64,000 nucleotides of DNA, taken from NCBI GenBank assembly GCA_026387915.1, contig JAPLKS010000022.1, positions 291,419-355,418 of the forward strand. Reading direction: 5' to 3'. The first letter of the stretch is position 1, and every line of letters begins with the position of its first letter. The stretch comes from Gemmatimonadota bacterium. Lineage in GTDB: Bacteria; Gemmatimonadota; Gemmatimonadetes; Gemmatimonadales; Gemmatimonadaceae. Below, piece after piece: positions 27,243-36,121 of the stretch. Both the position numbers and the translations under genes were made by a program. The notes beneath the pieces were generated by a model, which was not told the DNA's origin, made no database searches, and saw nothing but the letters and a program-made list of their open reading frames with translations.

Positions 27243-28507
27243 GCGGACGATCCTGGCGTTGCCGTCGCGGGGGCCGCATCGGACGGCGCTGCAGCAGCCG
27301 CTACCGGCGCGTCCGGCGCTCCCTGCGGCGCCATGTGTGGTAGCGGCGTCTTGTCATCCACGACCGCCACGCGCCGCTCCCATTGCCGCATCATCTGAAT
27401 GAACGACTGCGCGAGCTCCGCATCAAAGTCGGGACCGGCGCCCGACTCAATCTGCGCCAACACACGCTCCGACTCCCACGCTTCGCGATACGGACGCTTG
27501 GTACGCAATGCGTCGTACACGTCGCAGATGTGCACCAGCTTGCTCGCTTTGTGGCACTCCCGCTGAAAATGACGCCCGGGATAGCCGCCGCCGTTAATCA
27601 TGATGTGGTGCTCGTACGCCACCGCAGACGCCAAGTCGAGCTGACGATCACTCTCGTAAATAATCTTCGCCCCATCCACTGGGTGGCGGCGCATGATCAC
27701 CCACTCCTCATCCGTCAACTTGCCAGGCTTCGTCAACACTTCTTTCGGAATGCGTACCTTGCCGAGATCATGAAGCAAGCCGGCCACTCCAAAGGCGCGA
27801 ACATCCTTTGGGCCGAGTTCAATAAACTCAGCGAGCGCCATCGCCAGCACGCAGACGTTGAGGGAGTGTGTCGTGGTGTACTGATCAAACTCCTTCAGCT
27901 GCAGCAAGGGAATCACGATATCTCGGTCGCCATGCATCGCTACGGCCAGCGAGCGCACCACACTTTCCGCCTCAATCAACGGCAACTCGCCGCGCGTCTG
28001 CACTTCATCGTGCAACCAGCGAATCGTGTCGGCCTCTTCTCCGAGCGAGTACCGAACCGTCGCCGTCGGCAGAATGTCCTCTGGGCGGAGGACGCCTTCG
28101 GACCCCTTCACGCCCACCGCGCCAAACTTGATGGTCGAGACCCGCTCCGAACTACGCGTGGCACTATCGATCGCACCTAACGTGAGGCGCGCCAGTACTT
28201 CGTCGAGAAATCCCTCGTACTCGTCGCGCTGCACCGATTCGGCAAACTCCAGTCGCTGCACACCGGCATTCGCGAGCCGCTGTCCCCAATCCCACTCCTT
28301 CAGTTCGCGAAGCGCGACTTGACCGTAAATCACGTCAAGGCCAAGGAACGAAAACTGAGGCCGGCGATCGAGCTCCTGCAACAGGCGCAGTTGCTCGTAG
28401 GACGCATCCACCACACGCTCCCGTGCGGGATGTCCATCGGCATACAGCGCCATCGTCGCCAATGCTTGCGCAAAAGAATTCAGGAACCGTGCGGCTTCCG
28501 CGCTCAC
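27239..28507 (-). CDS. HD-GYP domain phosphohydrolase, probable c-di-GMP phosphodiesterase with altered motif
   Basis: 422 residues. The N-terminal ~200 residues are an unassigned helical/beta region. The HD-GYP domain spans ~205-370, with HDLGKVRIP (His246-Asp247) and RRHPVDGAKI. The GYP segment reads HHIMINGGGYP (300-310) where the family consensus is HHExxDGxGYP: Glu is Ile302 and Asp is Asn305. HD-GYP enzymes degrade cyclic-di-GMP to pGpG or GMP. The substitutions may change metal binding or activity. The C-terminal ~40 residues are Ala/Pro-rich and disordered. It is coupled by four-base overlaps to the HEAT-repeat gene before it and the GGDEF gene after it. Confidence 0.85.
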   Translation of the reverse strand: MSAEAARFLNSFAQALATMALYADGHPARERVVDASYEQLRLLQELDRRPQFSFLGLDVIYGQVALRELKEWDWGQRLANAGVQRLEFAESVQRDEYEGFLDEVLARLTLGAIDSATRSSERVSTIKFGAVGVKGSEGVLRPEDILPTATVRYSLGEEADTIRWLHDEVQTRGELPLIEAESVVRSLAVAMHGDRDIVIPLLQLKEFDQYTTTHSLNVCVLAMALAEFIELGPKDVRAFGVAGLLHDLGKVRIPKEVLTKPGKLTDEEWVIMRRHPVDGAKIIYESDRQLDLASAVAYEHHIMINGGGYPGRHFQRECHKASKLVHICDVYDALRTKRPYREAWESERVLAQIESGAGPDFDAELAQSFIQMMRQWERRVAVVDDKTPLPHMAPQGAPDAPVAAAAAPSDAAPATATPGSSA

Positions 28508-30615
28508 GTGCTGCCTCCGCGACGCGCCACCGCGTCCGCAATTTCAGGGTCACTGCTCTGTGCGGCTGCCGCGATCACCGCCGCTGCCGAGGCGTCGGAG
28601 CTCCAGTGCAACGCGAGCCCAGCCAACGACGCCAGCATCTCCGGCGACTTTGAGGCCAGCGCCTGGCGGCGCAGGAATCGTTTTTTCCCCGCCGTTCGCT
28701 TGAGCAAAAACGCCACCGTCTCCGGTGATTTGCGCGACGACAGCGCCCGAATCCCCAACGCCCGCACGTCTGGCGAGAGCGCCGAATCGTCAGCCCGCGC
28801 CATCAACAAGGAGGCCGCGCCCGACGGACAGTTCGTCATCGCCGCCGCAATCGCCAGCCGCACGATGCGCTCATCGGTGTCGGCCAACGCCGTCACAATC
28901 GCCGCATCGCGAGTTTCCGGCGAACGCAACATCATGCGAATCGCCTCGCGCCGCACCAATCCATCGGGGTGTCGCACAAACTCCCGCACGGAAAAACCGG
29001 CTGGTGGATCGCCAAGTTTGCCCATGAGAACCAACAGTTGCCGCTGCAGCGTCCAGCGCGCACCCGCCAATCGCTGCACGAGATACGGCGCCACCTGCGG
29101 CCCAAGCGATGCAAGCAGGTCCAGTAACGACGCCCCCGTACGGTCATCCGCGCGCTCCAACCCATCAAGCAGCGGATCGATCGCCGACGCCTGCATCACT
29201 GTCACCAACCGCTGCACCACGCCAAACGAAATCGGCTCTCGCTCAAGCTGCGCATACAACCGATCCTGGTTCGCCACCTGCCGCCAGAGCGTCTCCTGCA
29301 TCCAGCCCGTCGGCGCGGCGTCAAGCAGGTCGAGCAGCGGCGTGACGTCCGCACGTGTCGCAAGCTGTTCCAGCGAGCGCCACACCGGATCGCCGAGCAC
29401 CTGAATCTCAATGCCCATGTGCAAGAGCCGCTCCGGCTCGCACGGATACGCGTCGTCTGTTGGATTAAAGTTCGGCGCCGACCGCGCCATCTTTTCCAGT
29501 GCCAGTCGGTACCCGTCAGGATTCGGGTCATCGAGATCCCATTCGCCGATCAACTGCTGTACTTGGTCTCGCAGCGCAACGTCCGCCGGACCGCGCGCCA
29601 GTGGCGCGCCTTCATCCGCGTGCACCGCCAGCTTCGACAGCATGCGCACCAGTGAATGCGAAATCGTCTGGCCAGAGCTATTCGCCGCTGCTTGAACGAG
29701 CTCCACCACGGCGTCCACCGCCATCCCCTGTGCGGCATCCGCGACAAACCGTTTGCGTTGACGGAAATCACCGCCCATCTCAAGCAGTCGACCCAGGGTC
29801 GCGGGCTGCAACGACGCCACGAGTCGCGAAATGCGCTTCTGTAACGCGGCCGCTTCTTTGCCGCTTTTTGACTTGAGCTCTTCGGCGATCTGCAGCAAAT
29901 ACCCAACGACCACCTGATCGTACGCCGCGTCCTTTTTGTGCTCGTCGATCGCCTTGGCCACCACGACCGGATCGGCGGATTCCGCATCGTCGAGCCGCTC
30001 GTCCGTTGTTTCCGCCGCCAAGGCGGCCCGTGCGAGCCCAATCCATAGCTGCGCCGACCGGCTACGGTCGCCGCGCATTTCTCCCTTGTCCTCCTGCTCC
30101 TCCGTATCCGGATCCTCGTCGAGCAACTGCAACTGCTCAAACGTGAGCGGGTACAGGCGGATGTGCTCCCAGCGCTGCAACGTGTCCGGCCCCTCAAGGC
30201 CCAAGGGCTGCGACCGACGACCGGCATCAACCGCCACGGTCGAGAGCACATCCTCAATTTCTGCTGGCGTCACACCCTTCGAGAACTTCACCGCGCCTAA
30301 ATGGTGCCGGTGCAGGCGTTGCGCCAAATCACGGAGGACGGGGTTGTTCTCGTCCGTCGCCACCCCCTCGATGATCAACTGATGTCGCGCAACACCCAGC
30401 GACAACGTCGACCGCTCACTCAGGAGGCTGTCCAATCGACGCCCGATCCCCTGCGTGGCTCCTTCGAGCAACGGGTGGCCGGGCGGATAAATGGCGTTCT
30501 TGTGGAGTCCGATCGACAGTTCAATCATGAAGTCGGCCAGCTCGCGCGATAGCGCGGCCGAGGACTCCCCAACGGTCGTCAAGCGGCTCATGCTGGCAAT
30601 TTGACCGTTTTCCAC
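28504..30615 (-). CDS. HEAT-repeat protein, first gene of the c-di-GMP operon
   Basis: 703 residues from a GTG at 30615; an ATG at 30591 (MSRLTTVGE) is a possible alternative. It is helical throughout. The C-terminal half shows HEAT/armadillo-like repeats, for example VRREAIRMMLRSPETRDAAIVTALAD followed by ERIVRLAIAAAM. There is no signal peptide or membrane segment. HEAT proteins act as protein-binding scaffolds. Start/stop overlap with the HD-GYP gene suggests that it binds or positions the HD-GYP or GGDEF enzyme, but this is inference. The N-terminal ~170 residues share the general layout of the HD-GYP protein's N-terminus (LYPPGHP-like stretch with a Gly-His-Pro), so the two may be related there. 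Confidence 0.72.
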   Translation of the reverse strand: MENGQIASMSRLTTVGESSAALSRELADFMIELSIGLHKNAIYPPGHPLLEGATQGIGRRLDSLLSERSTLSLGVARHQLIIEGVATDENNPVLRDLAQRLHRHHLGAVKFSKGVTPAEIEDVLSTVAVDAGRRSQPLGLEGPDTLQRWEHIRLYPLTFEQLQLLDEDPDTEEQEDKGEMRGDRSRSAQLWIGLARAALAAETTDERLDDAESADPVVVAKAIDEHKKDAAYDQVVVGYLLQIAEELKSKSGKEAAALQKRISRLVASLQPATLGRLLEMGGDFRQRKRFVADAAQGMAVDAVVELVQAAANSSGQTISHSLVRMLSKLAVHADEGAPLARGPADVALRDQVQQLIGEWDLDDPNPDGYRLALEKMARSAPNFNPTDDAYPCEPERLLHMGIEIQVLGDPVWRSLEQLATRADVTPLLDLLDAAPTGWMQETLWRQVANQDRLYAQLEREPISFGVVQRLVTVMQASAIDPLLDGLERADDRTGASLLDLLASLGPQVAPYLVQRLAGARWTLQRQLLVLMGKLGDPPAGFSVREFVRHPDGLVRREAIRMMLRSPETRDAAIVTALADTDERIVRLAIAAAMTNCPSGAASLLMARADDSALSPDVRALGIRALSSRKSPETVAFLLKRTAGKKRFLRRQALASKSPEMLASLAGLALHWSSDASAAAVIAAAAQSSDPEIADAVARRGGST

Positions 30616-30720
30616 ATCTACGGTAGAGGGCAGGCGACATTATTGCCGCGCCTAGCGTAAATTCCCTGCGCCGCGCGCATCCGCGCGACCCTGCCGCTTT
30701 ACGCCCCGAGGACTCCCGAC

Positions 30721-32736
30721 GTGGCCCACTCCGCCGACGCCGACCTGCAGCTTCTGGCCATCAATACCGTCCGCACGCTCGCTATGGACGCCGTCCAAGC
30801 CGCGGAATCCGGACACCCTGGCACCCCGATGGCGCTCGCGCCGCTCGCCTACGCGCTCTACGCCCAGCACGTACGCCATAACCCCGCCGATCCTCACTGG
30901 GCCAACCGCGACCGGGTCGTGCTCTCGGTGGGCCACGCCTCCATGTGGATGTATGCCTCCCTCTACCTCGCGGGTTACGGACTGACGCTCGACGACATCC
31001 GCCAGTTCCGTCAGTGGGAGAGCAAAACGCCGGGCCACCCAGAAGTTGGACACACCGCCGGGGTCGAAACCACCACCGGTCCGCTCGGACAGGGCGTCGC
31101 CAACGCCGTCGGCATGGCGGTCGCCGAAAAGCAACTCGCCGCCACGTTCAACCGCGACGGCCACGCCATTATCGACCACTACACCTGGTTCATCGCCGGC
31201 GACGGCTGTCTCATGGAAGGCATCTCCCACGAAGCGGCCTCGTTCGCTGGTCACCAACAACTCGGCAAGCTGATCGGTTTTTTCGACGACAACCGCATCA
31301 CCATCGACGGCGGCACCGACATCTCCTGCTCCGACGATGTCGTCAAGCGTTTCGAATCGTACGGGTGGCAGGTGCTCCACATTGCCGACGTCAACGATCT
31401 CGCCCAAATCGACCGTGCGGTGACAGCCGCAAAGGCGGACACCGTCCGCCCCACGCTCATTGTCACGCGCACACACATCGGCTTTGGCAGCCCGAACAAA
31501 GTCGATACCTCCAAAGCCCACGGCGAACCACTCGGCAAAGACGAAATCCTTCTCACCAAGAAAGCGTTGGGGTGGCCGTCCACCGAACCGTTCCATGTGC
31601 CGGAAGCCGCGCTCGCCCATTGGCGCGAAGCGGCCGGACAAGGTGCGCAGACACAGGACGCATGGCGCAAGCAATTGATCGCCTACGCCAAAGCCCATCC
31701 CGACGACGCCAAAGAACTCGGCCGGCGCCTACACGGTGACTTGCCGGCTGCGTGGGAACAGGCAATCCCCACGTTTGACGCGAGCAACGGAAACGTCGCC
31801 AGCCGCGCCGCCTCCGGCGTTGTCCTCAACGCGATCGCTGGCAAAATCCCGGAACTCATCGGCGGCTCCGCTGATCTCGCGGGTTCGAATCTCACCACCG
31901 TCAAAGGCGCACCGCACTTCACCGCCGCAACGCCTGGTGGCCGCAACTTCTGGTTCGGCATTCGCGAACACGCCATGGGTGCCATCATGAATGGCATGTC
32001 GCTACATGGAGGCGTCATTCCCTACGGCGGCACCTTCTTGGTCTTCGCGGACTACATGCGCCCCGCGATTCGCCTCGCCGCGCTCATGAAGCAACAGGTC
32101 ATTTACGTCTTCACGCACGACTCCATCGGACTCGGCGAAGACGGCCCCACACACCAGCCGGTGGAGCACCTCACCTCGCTTCGCTGTATCCCCAACCTGC
32201 TCGTGCTGCGTCCGGCCGATGCCAACGAAACCGCCGAAGCGTGGCGGATTGCCGTCAATCACCGCTCAGGACCAACCGCGCTCGTGCTCACGCGTCAAAA
32301 ACTTCCGCTCATCGATCGCACCACGCATGGCGCGGTGACTGGCACGGCGCGCGGCGCCTACGTGCTCGTTGATGCCCCGAACGCGGCGCCGCACGTGGTG
32401 CTGCTGGCATCCGGCTCTGAAGTGGAAATCGCGCTCGCCGCGCGCACGCAGCTCGCCGCCGATGGCATTCATGCGCGTGTCGTTTCCGTACCATCGATGG
32501 AACGCTTTGCCGCCGAGTCCGCTGATTACCAGCGCTCGGTGTTGCCCGCGGGGATCAAGCGAGTCGCCATTGAAGCCGCGCATCCCATGAGCTGGTATCG
32601 ATTGGTCGGCGGCGACGGTGCCGTTGTTGGCATCGAAACCTTCGGAGCCTCCGCACCGTTCCAGCGGCTCTATACTGAGTACGGAATCACCGCACAGCGA
32701 CTCGTCGAAACGACAAAGGCGGTGCTCGCTAAATAA
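30721..32736 (+). CDS. tkt: Transketolase
   Basis: 671 residues from a GTG, the usual transketolase length. It moves two-carbon ketol units between sugar phosphates in the pentose-phosphate pathway, using thiamine diphosphate. Visible signatures: SGHPGTPM near the N-terminus, TTGPLGQGVANAVGMA, the ThDP motif starting GDGCLMEGISHEA and ending FFDDNRITIDG, the C-terminal pyrimidine-binding part GIREHAMGAIMNG and HDSIGLGEDGPTHQPVEHL. No pentose-phosphate neighbour is present. It ends 29 bp before a strong hairpin. Confidence 0.96.
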   Translation: MAHSADADLQLLAINTVRTLAMDAVQAAESGHPGTPMALAPLAYALYAQHVRHNPADPHWANRDRVVLSVGHASMWMYASLYLAGYGLTLDDIRQFRQWESKTPGHPEVGHTAGVETTTGPLGQGVANAVGMAVAEKQLAATFNRDGHAIIDHYTWFIAGDGCLMEGISHEAASFAGHQQLGKLIGFFDDNRITIDGGTDISCSDDVVKRFESYGWQVLHIADVNDLAQIDRAVTAAKADTVRPTLIVTRTHIGFGSPNKVDTSKAHGEPLGKDEILLTKKALGWPSTEPFHVPEAALAHWREAAGQGAQTQDAWRKQLIAYAKAHPDDAKELGRRLHGDLPAAWEQAIPTFDASNGNVASRAASGVVLNAIAGKIPELIGGSADLAGSNLTTVKGAPHFTAATPGGRNFWFGIREHAMGAIMNGMSLHGGVIPYGGTFLVFADYMRPAIRLAALMKQQVIYVFTHDSIGLGEDGPTHQPVEHLTSLRCIPNLLVLRPADANETAEAWRIAVNHRSGPTALVLTRQKLPLIDRTTHGAVTGTARGAYVLVDAPNAAPHVVLLASGSEVEIALAARTQLAADGIHARVVSVPSMERFAAESADYQRSVLPAGIKRVAIEAAHPMSWYRLVGGDGAVVGIETFGASAPFQRLYTEYGITAQRLVETTKAVLAK

Positions 32737-32765
32737 GGCGGCACCGCCCCAGACGCCCCACGTAC

Positions 32766-32809
32766 ACTGACCGCGCAGCACGTTCTCACGAACCCGCCGC
32801 GCGGTCAGT
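32766..32809. terminator. Terminator hairpin between tkt and a convergent gene
   Basis: Perfect 11-bp arms ACTGACCGCGC (32766-32776) and GCGCGGTCAGT (32799-32809). The 22-base loop contains its own small stem (GTTC/GAAC). The right arm is followed by TCGTATTTAG, with a modest T-run. It lies in the 79-bp gap between transketolase and the convergent plug-like gene. Confidence 0.6.
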
Positions 32810-32815
32810 TCGTAT

Positions 32816-33634
32816 TTAGTACCCGTCCTTCGTCCACACGAGCACCATACCGCAACGCTTATCCTGACCGCCAAACTGCATCGGCACGGTCGCTGGGCCT
32901 GAATAAATCTCCACGCCCGCCACATCACGCGGCGACGGCAACAATTCCATTGGAAATCCGCTCGGCAACGGCACACCGTCGAGCATAATCTGCATCGGAC
33001 AGTAGCCGGCACCCGCGCCCACCAAGCTCCCGCCTTCGCGACGACTCAACGCCACGAGATGCCCACTCGTGTTGTCGTTCGTGATCGACATCGTCTTGGA
33101 AAATTTCAGAATGTCCGACAGTTGAATGGACGCGCGCTTGTCGATATCCGCCTGCGTGAGGAACTCTCCAACGCCCGCCTTGGCGCGCAGTTCAAAATCC
33201 ATAAGCCGGAGCGAATGCCGCTGCTCCGTGATGGTCACGGCCCCAAGGGTCTGCGCCACACGGTCCAGTTGATACGCCAGGCGAATCGTGTCGCCCTGTG
33301 GCACATCGATAATCCCCGACAACGGCCGGTATCCTAAGCGTCGCACAATGATCAAATACTGCCCAGCCGGCACGCCAAGCAACTTAAATCGCCCACGATT
33401 GTCCGTGGCCACGCGCGCCGTCGTGCGCAACACCGTGACGTCGGCCATCGGAATCGGCACGAGATTGGTATCCGTCACCGTCCCGTCGATCATCCCAAGC
33501 GGCGCGCGCACCGGCCGCGGTGGAGGCGGAGCCGCCGGTCGCGTGCTCTTCTGCTGCGCGCCTGCCGACGCAACAGCCAGGAGCAGCGCTGGCACGACCA
33601 GCCGAATCGTTCGAAGTATGAATGCCATAGACAT
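32816..33634 (-). CDS. Secreted protein with carboxypeptidase-like regulatory domain and TonB-plug-like segment, no barrel
   Basis: 272 residues from the ATG at 33634 (MSMAFILRTIRLVV), which starts a signal peptide ending near ASAGAQQ. Residues ~45-125 are a CarboxypepD_reg-like beta-sandwich (GTVTDTNLVPIPMADVTVL, FKLLGVPAGQYLIIVRRLGY). Residues ~150-270 resemble a TonB receptor plug, ending in an IMLDGVPLPSG turn and a C-terminal CGMVLVWTK strand, but no outer-membrane barrel follows. Cysteines in GYCPMQIMLDG and KRCGMVLVW are matched in the related protein at 37188-38705 and could form a disulfide. The role is unknown; a periplasmic binding partner of TonB-dependent systems is possible. Confidence 0.7.
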   Translation of the reverse strand: MSMAFILRTIRLVVPALLLAVASAGAQQKSTRPAAPPPPRPVRAPLGMIDGTVTDTNLVPIPMADVTVLRTTARVATDNRGRFKLLGVPAGQYLIIVRRLGYRPLSGIIDVPQGDTIRLAYQLDRVAQTLGAVTITEQRHSLRLMDFELRAKAGVGEFLTQADIDKRASIQLSDILKFSKTMSITNDNTSGHLVALSRREGGSLVGAGAGYCPMQIMLDGVPLPSGFPMELLPSPRDVAGVEIYSGPATVPMQFGGQDKRCGMVLVWTKDGY

Positions 33635-33723
33635 GAATTCTAGTGAGATCGTGGAAGAAGCGCGTGGGTCGTTTGACCGCATTCGGTGATACCGACTGCC
33701 CCTCTGGGGGTTCCGAGGCGCTG

Positions 33724-34986
33724 CTATGGTCGCGCCGTCAGCTGATCTACCCGCCGGAGGGCACGAAGCGCGGGCACCCGCCACGCGGTCACCACCACGA
33801 CCACCAGCGTGGCCATGCCGCCGAGGACCACACTCGGCACCGTGCCCAACCACTGCGCGGTGACCCCCGACTCAAACATGCCAATCTCGTTTGAAGAGCC
33901 GACGAACACCGAGTTCACCGAACTCACCCGCCCCAGCATGTGCACCGGCGTCAGCGTCTGAATCAACGACGAGCGAATAAACACACTCACCATATCAGCC
34001 GCGCCACTCACCACGAGCACCGCCACCGAGAGCGCCACACTGCGTGACAAGCCAAACGCGATCATGCACATCCCAAACAGCGCAACAGCACGTAGCAGTA
34101 CGCGCCCCGCGCGCGCCATCGGGCGACGGTGCGCCAACCACACCGACGTGACCACCGCCCCAATCGCCGGCGCGGCGCGCAACAACCCAAGTCCGCGCGG
34201 CCCCACATGGAGAATTTCCGCCGCAAAAACCGGCAGCAGTGCCGTGGCGCCACCAAAGAGCACCGAGAAGAGATCGAGCGACAGCGCCGCCAACAGCAAT
34301 CGCTCCCGGAACACAAATCGCACACCAACCGCCAAGCTCGCAGCAATCCCTTCGTCGTTCTGTGGCGCCGGCGTCGACCGGTGACGGATGGCGCCCACTA
34401 ACAGCGCCCCAATCACCGTCAGCGCCACATCAACCGCGTACGCCAGCGTCGTCCCGCCCATCGCGTAGAGCACGCCACCAAGCGCTGGCCCGATCACCGA
34501 CGCCAGCTGCCACGTCCCGCTACGCCACGGAATGGAGTTGCCATACAGCTCGCGCGGCACAATCTCCGCCCCCAACGCCTGACGTGCCGGCTGCAGAAAA
34601 CTCCGCGCCAGCCCGCTCAGCACAATCACCCCGTAAATCGATCGCACCACCAAGGCCGGTGCGTGCGGGTAGAGCGTTGGCAGCAACAGCAACAACACCG
34701 CACATGCCGTTAGTACACCCAGCCCCATCAGCGCAATCCGACGACGATCATGACGGTCGGCCACATGGCCGCCGTACAACGAGAGGGCAATGAATGGCAG
34801 CGCCTCCGCTAACCCAATCAACCCCAGCGCCAGCTTGTTGTGCGTGAGCTCGTAGATCTGCCAGCCCACCACCGTCCCCTGGATCTGGATCGCCATCGTA
34901 AACGCCAGCAAGCCGGCGATATACAGCCGGAAGTTGGGGATGCGCAGCGAGGCGTAGGGGCCGGACTCGGGATTCGTCACGCTCAA
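33724..34986 (-). CDS. Major facilitator superfamily transporter (EntS/MFS_3-like)
   Basis: 420 residues, about 12 hydrophobic helices. The inter-helix motif GGHVADRHDRRRI corresponds to the MFS signature GxxxDRxGRR between helices 2 and 3, and a related loop (AHRRPMARAGR) occurs in the second half. It resembles the enterobactin exporter EntS and other MFS_3 drug/siderophore exporters. No siderophore genes are present, so the substrate is unknown. It is not tightly coupled to a neighbour: 89 bp lie between its end and the start of the plug-like protein on the same strand. Confidence 0.85.
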   Translation of the reverse strand: MSVTNPESGPYASLRIPNFRLYIAGLLAFTMAIQIQGTVVGWQIYELTHNKLALGLIGLAEALPFIALSLYGGHVADRHDRRRIALMGLGVLTACAVLLLLLPTLYPHAPALVVRSIYGVIVLSGLARSFLQPARQALGAEIVPRELYGNSIPWRSGTWQLASVIGPALGGVLYAMGGTTLAYAVDVALTVIGALLVGAIRHRSTPAPQNDEGIAASLAVGVRFVFRERLLLAALSLDLFSVLFGGATALLPVFAAEILHVGPRGLGLLRAAPAIGAVVTSVWLAHRRPMARAGRVLLRAVALFGMCMIAFGLSRSVALSVAVLVVSGAADMVSVFIRSSLIQTLTPVHMLGRVSSVNSVFVGSSNEIGMFESGVTAQWLGTVPSVVLGGMATLVVVVVTAWRVPALRALRRVDQLTARP

Positions 34987-35074
34987 TCGTAACTACCGCG
35001 CAGCTCCCCTTGCCACCGCGCCCCGCGCGCACCAAGCTCTCGCCAAGGGAATTCGCCACGGGACCTCTCCACCC

Positions 35075-36121
35075 ATGCCCTACTCCAACCTCCGGTTCCG
35101 CCACCGCCTGCCGTGGGCCAACTGGTCCACCGAGCGCCTCCTGCAGCTTCGCCTGCGGGACCTCGGCCTTTCCATTGAAGGCACCTGGATCGAAGACTGC
35201 GTCAACGAGCTCTACGCCGAACTCGACGCGCGCGACATCAAGCTCCATCCGCATGTGTGGCTCTCGGACGAATGGTTCTCACCCGGCAATGTGCCAGGGT
35301 TTGCCATTCCCTTCTATCTCACGCACCCGCGCCTGATGAAACTCGAGCGGCAACAGTTGCTCGAGGTCGAGGGTGGAACGGTCGGCGAATGCATGCAGAT
35401 CATGCGGCACGAGTGCGGCCACGCCGTGCAACACGCCTTCCAGTTGCATCGGCGGCGCGAGTGGCAGCGATTGTTCGGACGGTCGTCGACACCATATCCA
35501 GAGTCGTACCGCCCCAATCCCGCGAGCAAGAAATACGTCCAGCACCTCCGGCGCTGGTATGCACAGAGTCATCCAGACGAAGATTTTGCCGAAACATTCG
35601 CCGTCTGGCTCCGGCCGCGCAGCGATTGGCGCAAACGGTATGTGGGATGGCCAGCGCTGAAGAAACTCCAGTACGTGGACACGCTCATGCAGGAAATCGC
35701 CGATGTCACGCCCGCCATCCGCACACGCGCGCACATTGATTCAATCCGCTCCATGCCGCGCACGCTGTTCGAGCATTACACTTACCGCCGTGCGCTCTAT
35801 TCGGTTGAGTACCCCAACACCTACGACGAAGACTTGCGCCGTCTCTTCTCGAATGCCCCGCGTCACCTCTCCTACGAGACCGCCGCAAGTTTCTTGCGGC
35901 GGCACCGTCGTGACATCCGACGCGTCGTGGCCAAATGGACCGGCGAGTATCAGTTCACACTCGACGCCGTCCTCGGCGACATGATCGGCCGCTGCCGCGA
36001 ACTGCGCCTCCGCGCCGCTGGCCGCGATCGGCAACTGCTCATGGATTTCATGGTGCTGCTCACCGCGCGCACCATGGAATTCATTGCCAATCACGGTCGG
36101 CGCGACTGGATTGCCGTATGA
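35075..36121 (+). CDS. Putative zinc metallopeptidase (HExxH) paired with an ATP-grasp protein
   Basis: 348 residues, no signal peptide, so probably cytoplasmic. The zinc-binding motif is RHECGHAVQHAF (His112, Glu113, His116); the probable third ligand is Glu173 in DEDFAETFAVW. The central part (WQRLFG, PYPESYRPNP, RWYAQSHPDEDFAETFA) matches a conserved uncharacterised group usually annotated as putative zinc-binding metallopeptidase. Its stop overlaps the start of the ATP-grasp gene (ATGA), so the two are translated together. The pair suggests making and trimming of a peptide-like amide bond, but the substrate is unknown. Confidence 0.72.
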   Translation: MPYSNLRFRHRLPWANWSTERLLQLRLRDLGLSIEGTWIEDCVNELYAELDARDIKLHPHVWLSDEWFSPGNVPGFAIPFYLTHPRLMKLERQQLLEVEGGTVGECMQIMRHECGHAVQHAFQLHRRREWQRLFGRSSTPYPESYRPNPASKKYVQHLRRWYAQSHPDEDFAETFAVWLRPRSDWRKRYVGWPALKKLQYVDTLMQEIADVTPAIRTRAHIDSIRSMPRTLFEHYTYRRALYSVEYPNTYDEDLRRLFSNAPRHLSYETAASFLRRHRRDIRRVVAKWTGEYQFTLDAVLGDMIGRCRELRLRAAGRDRQLLMDFMVLLTARTMEFIANHGRRDWIAV

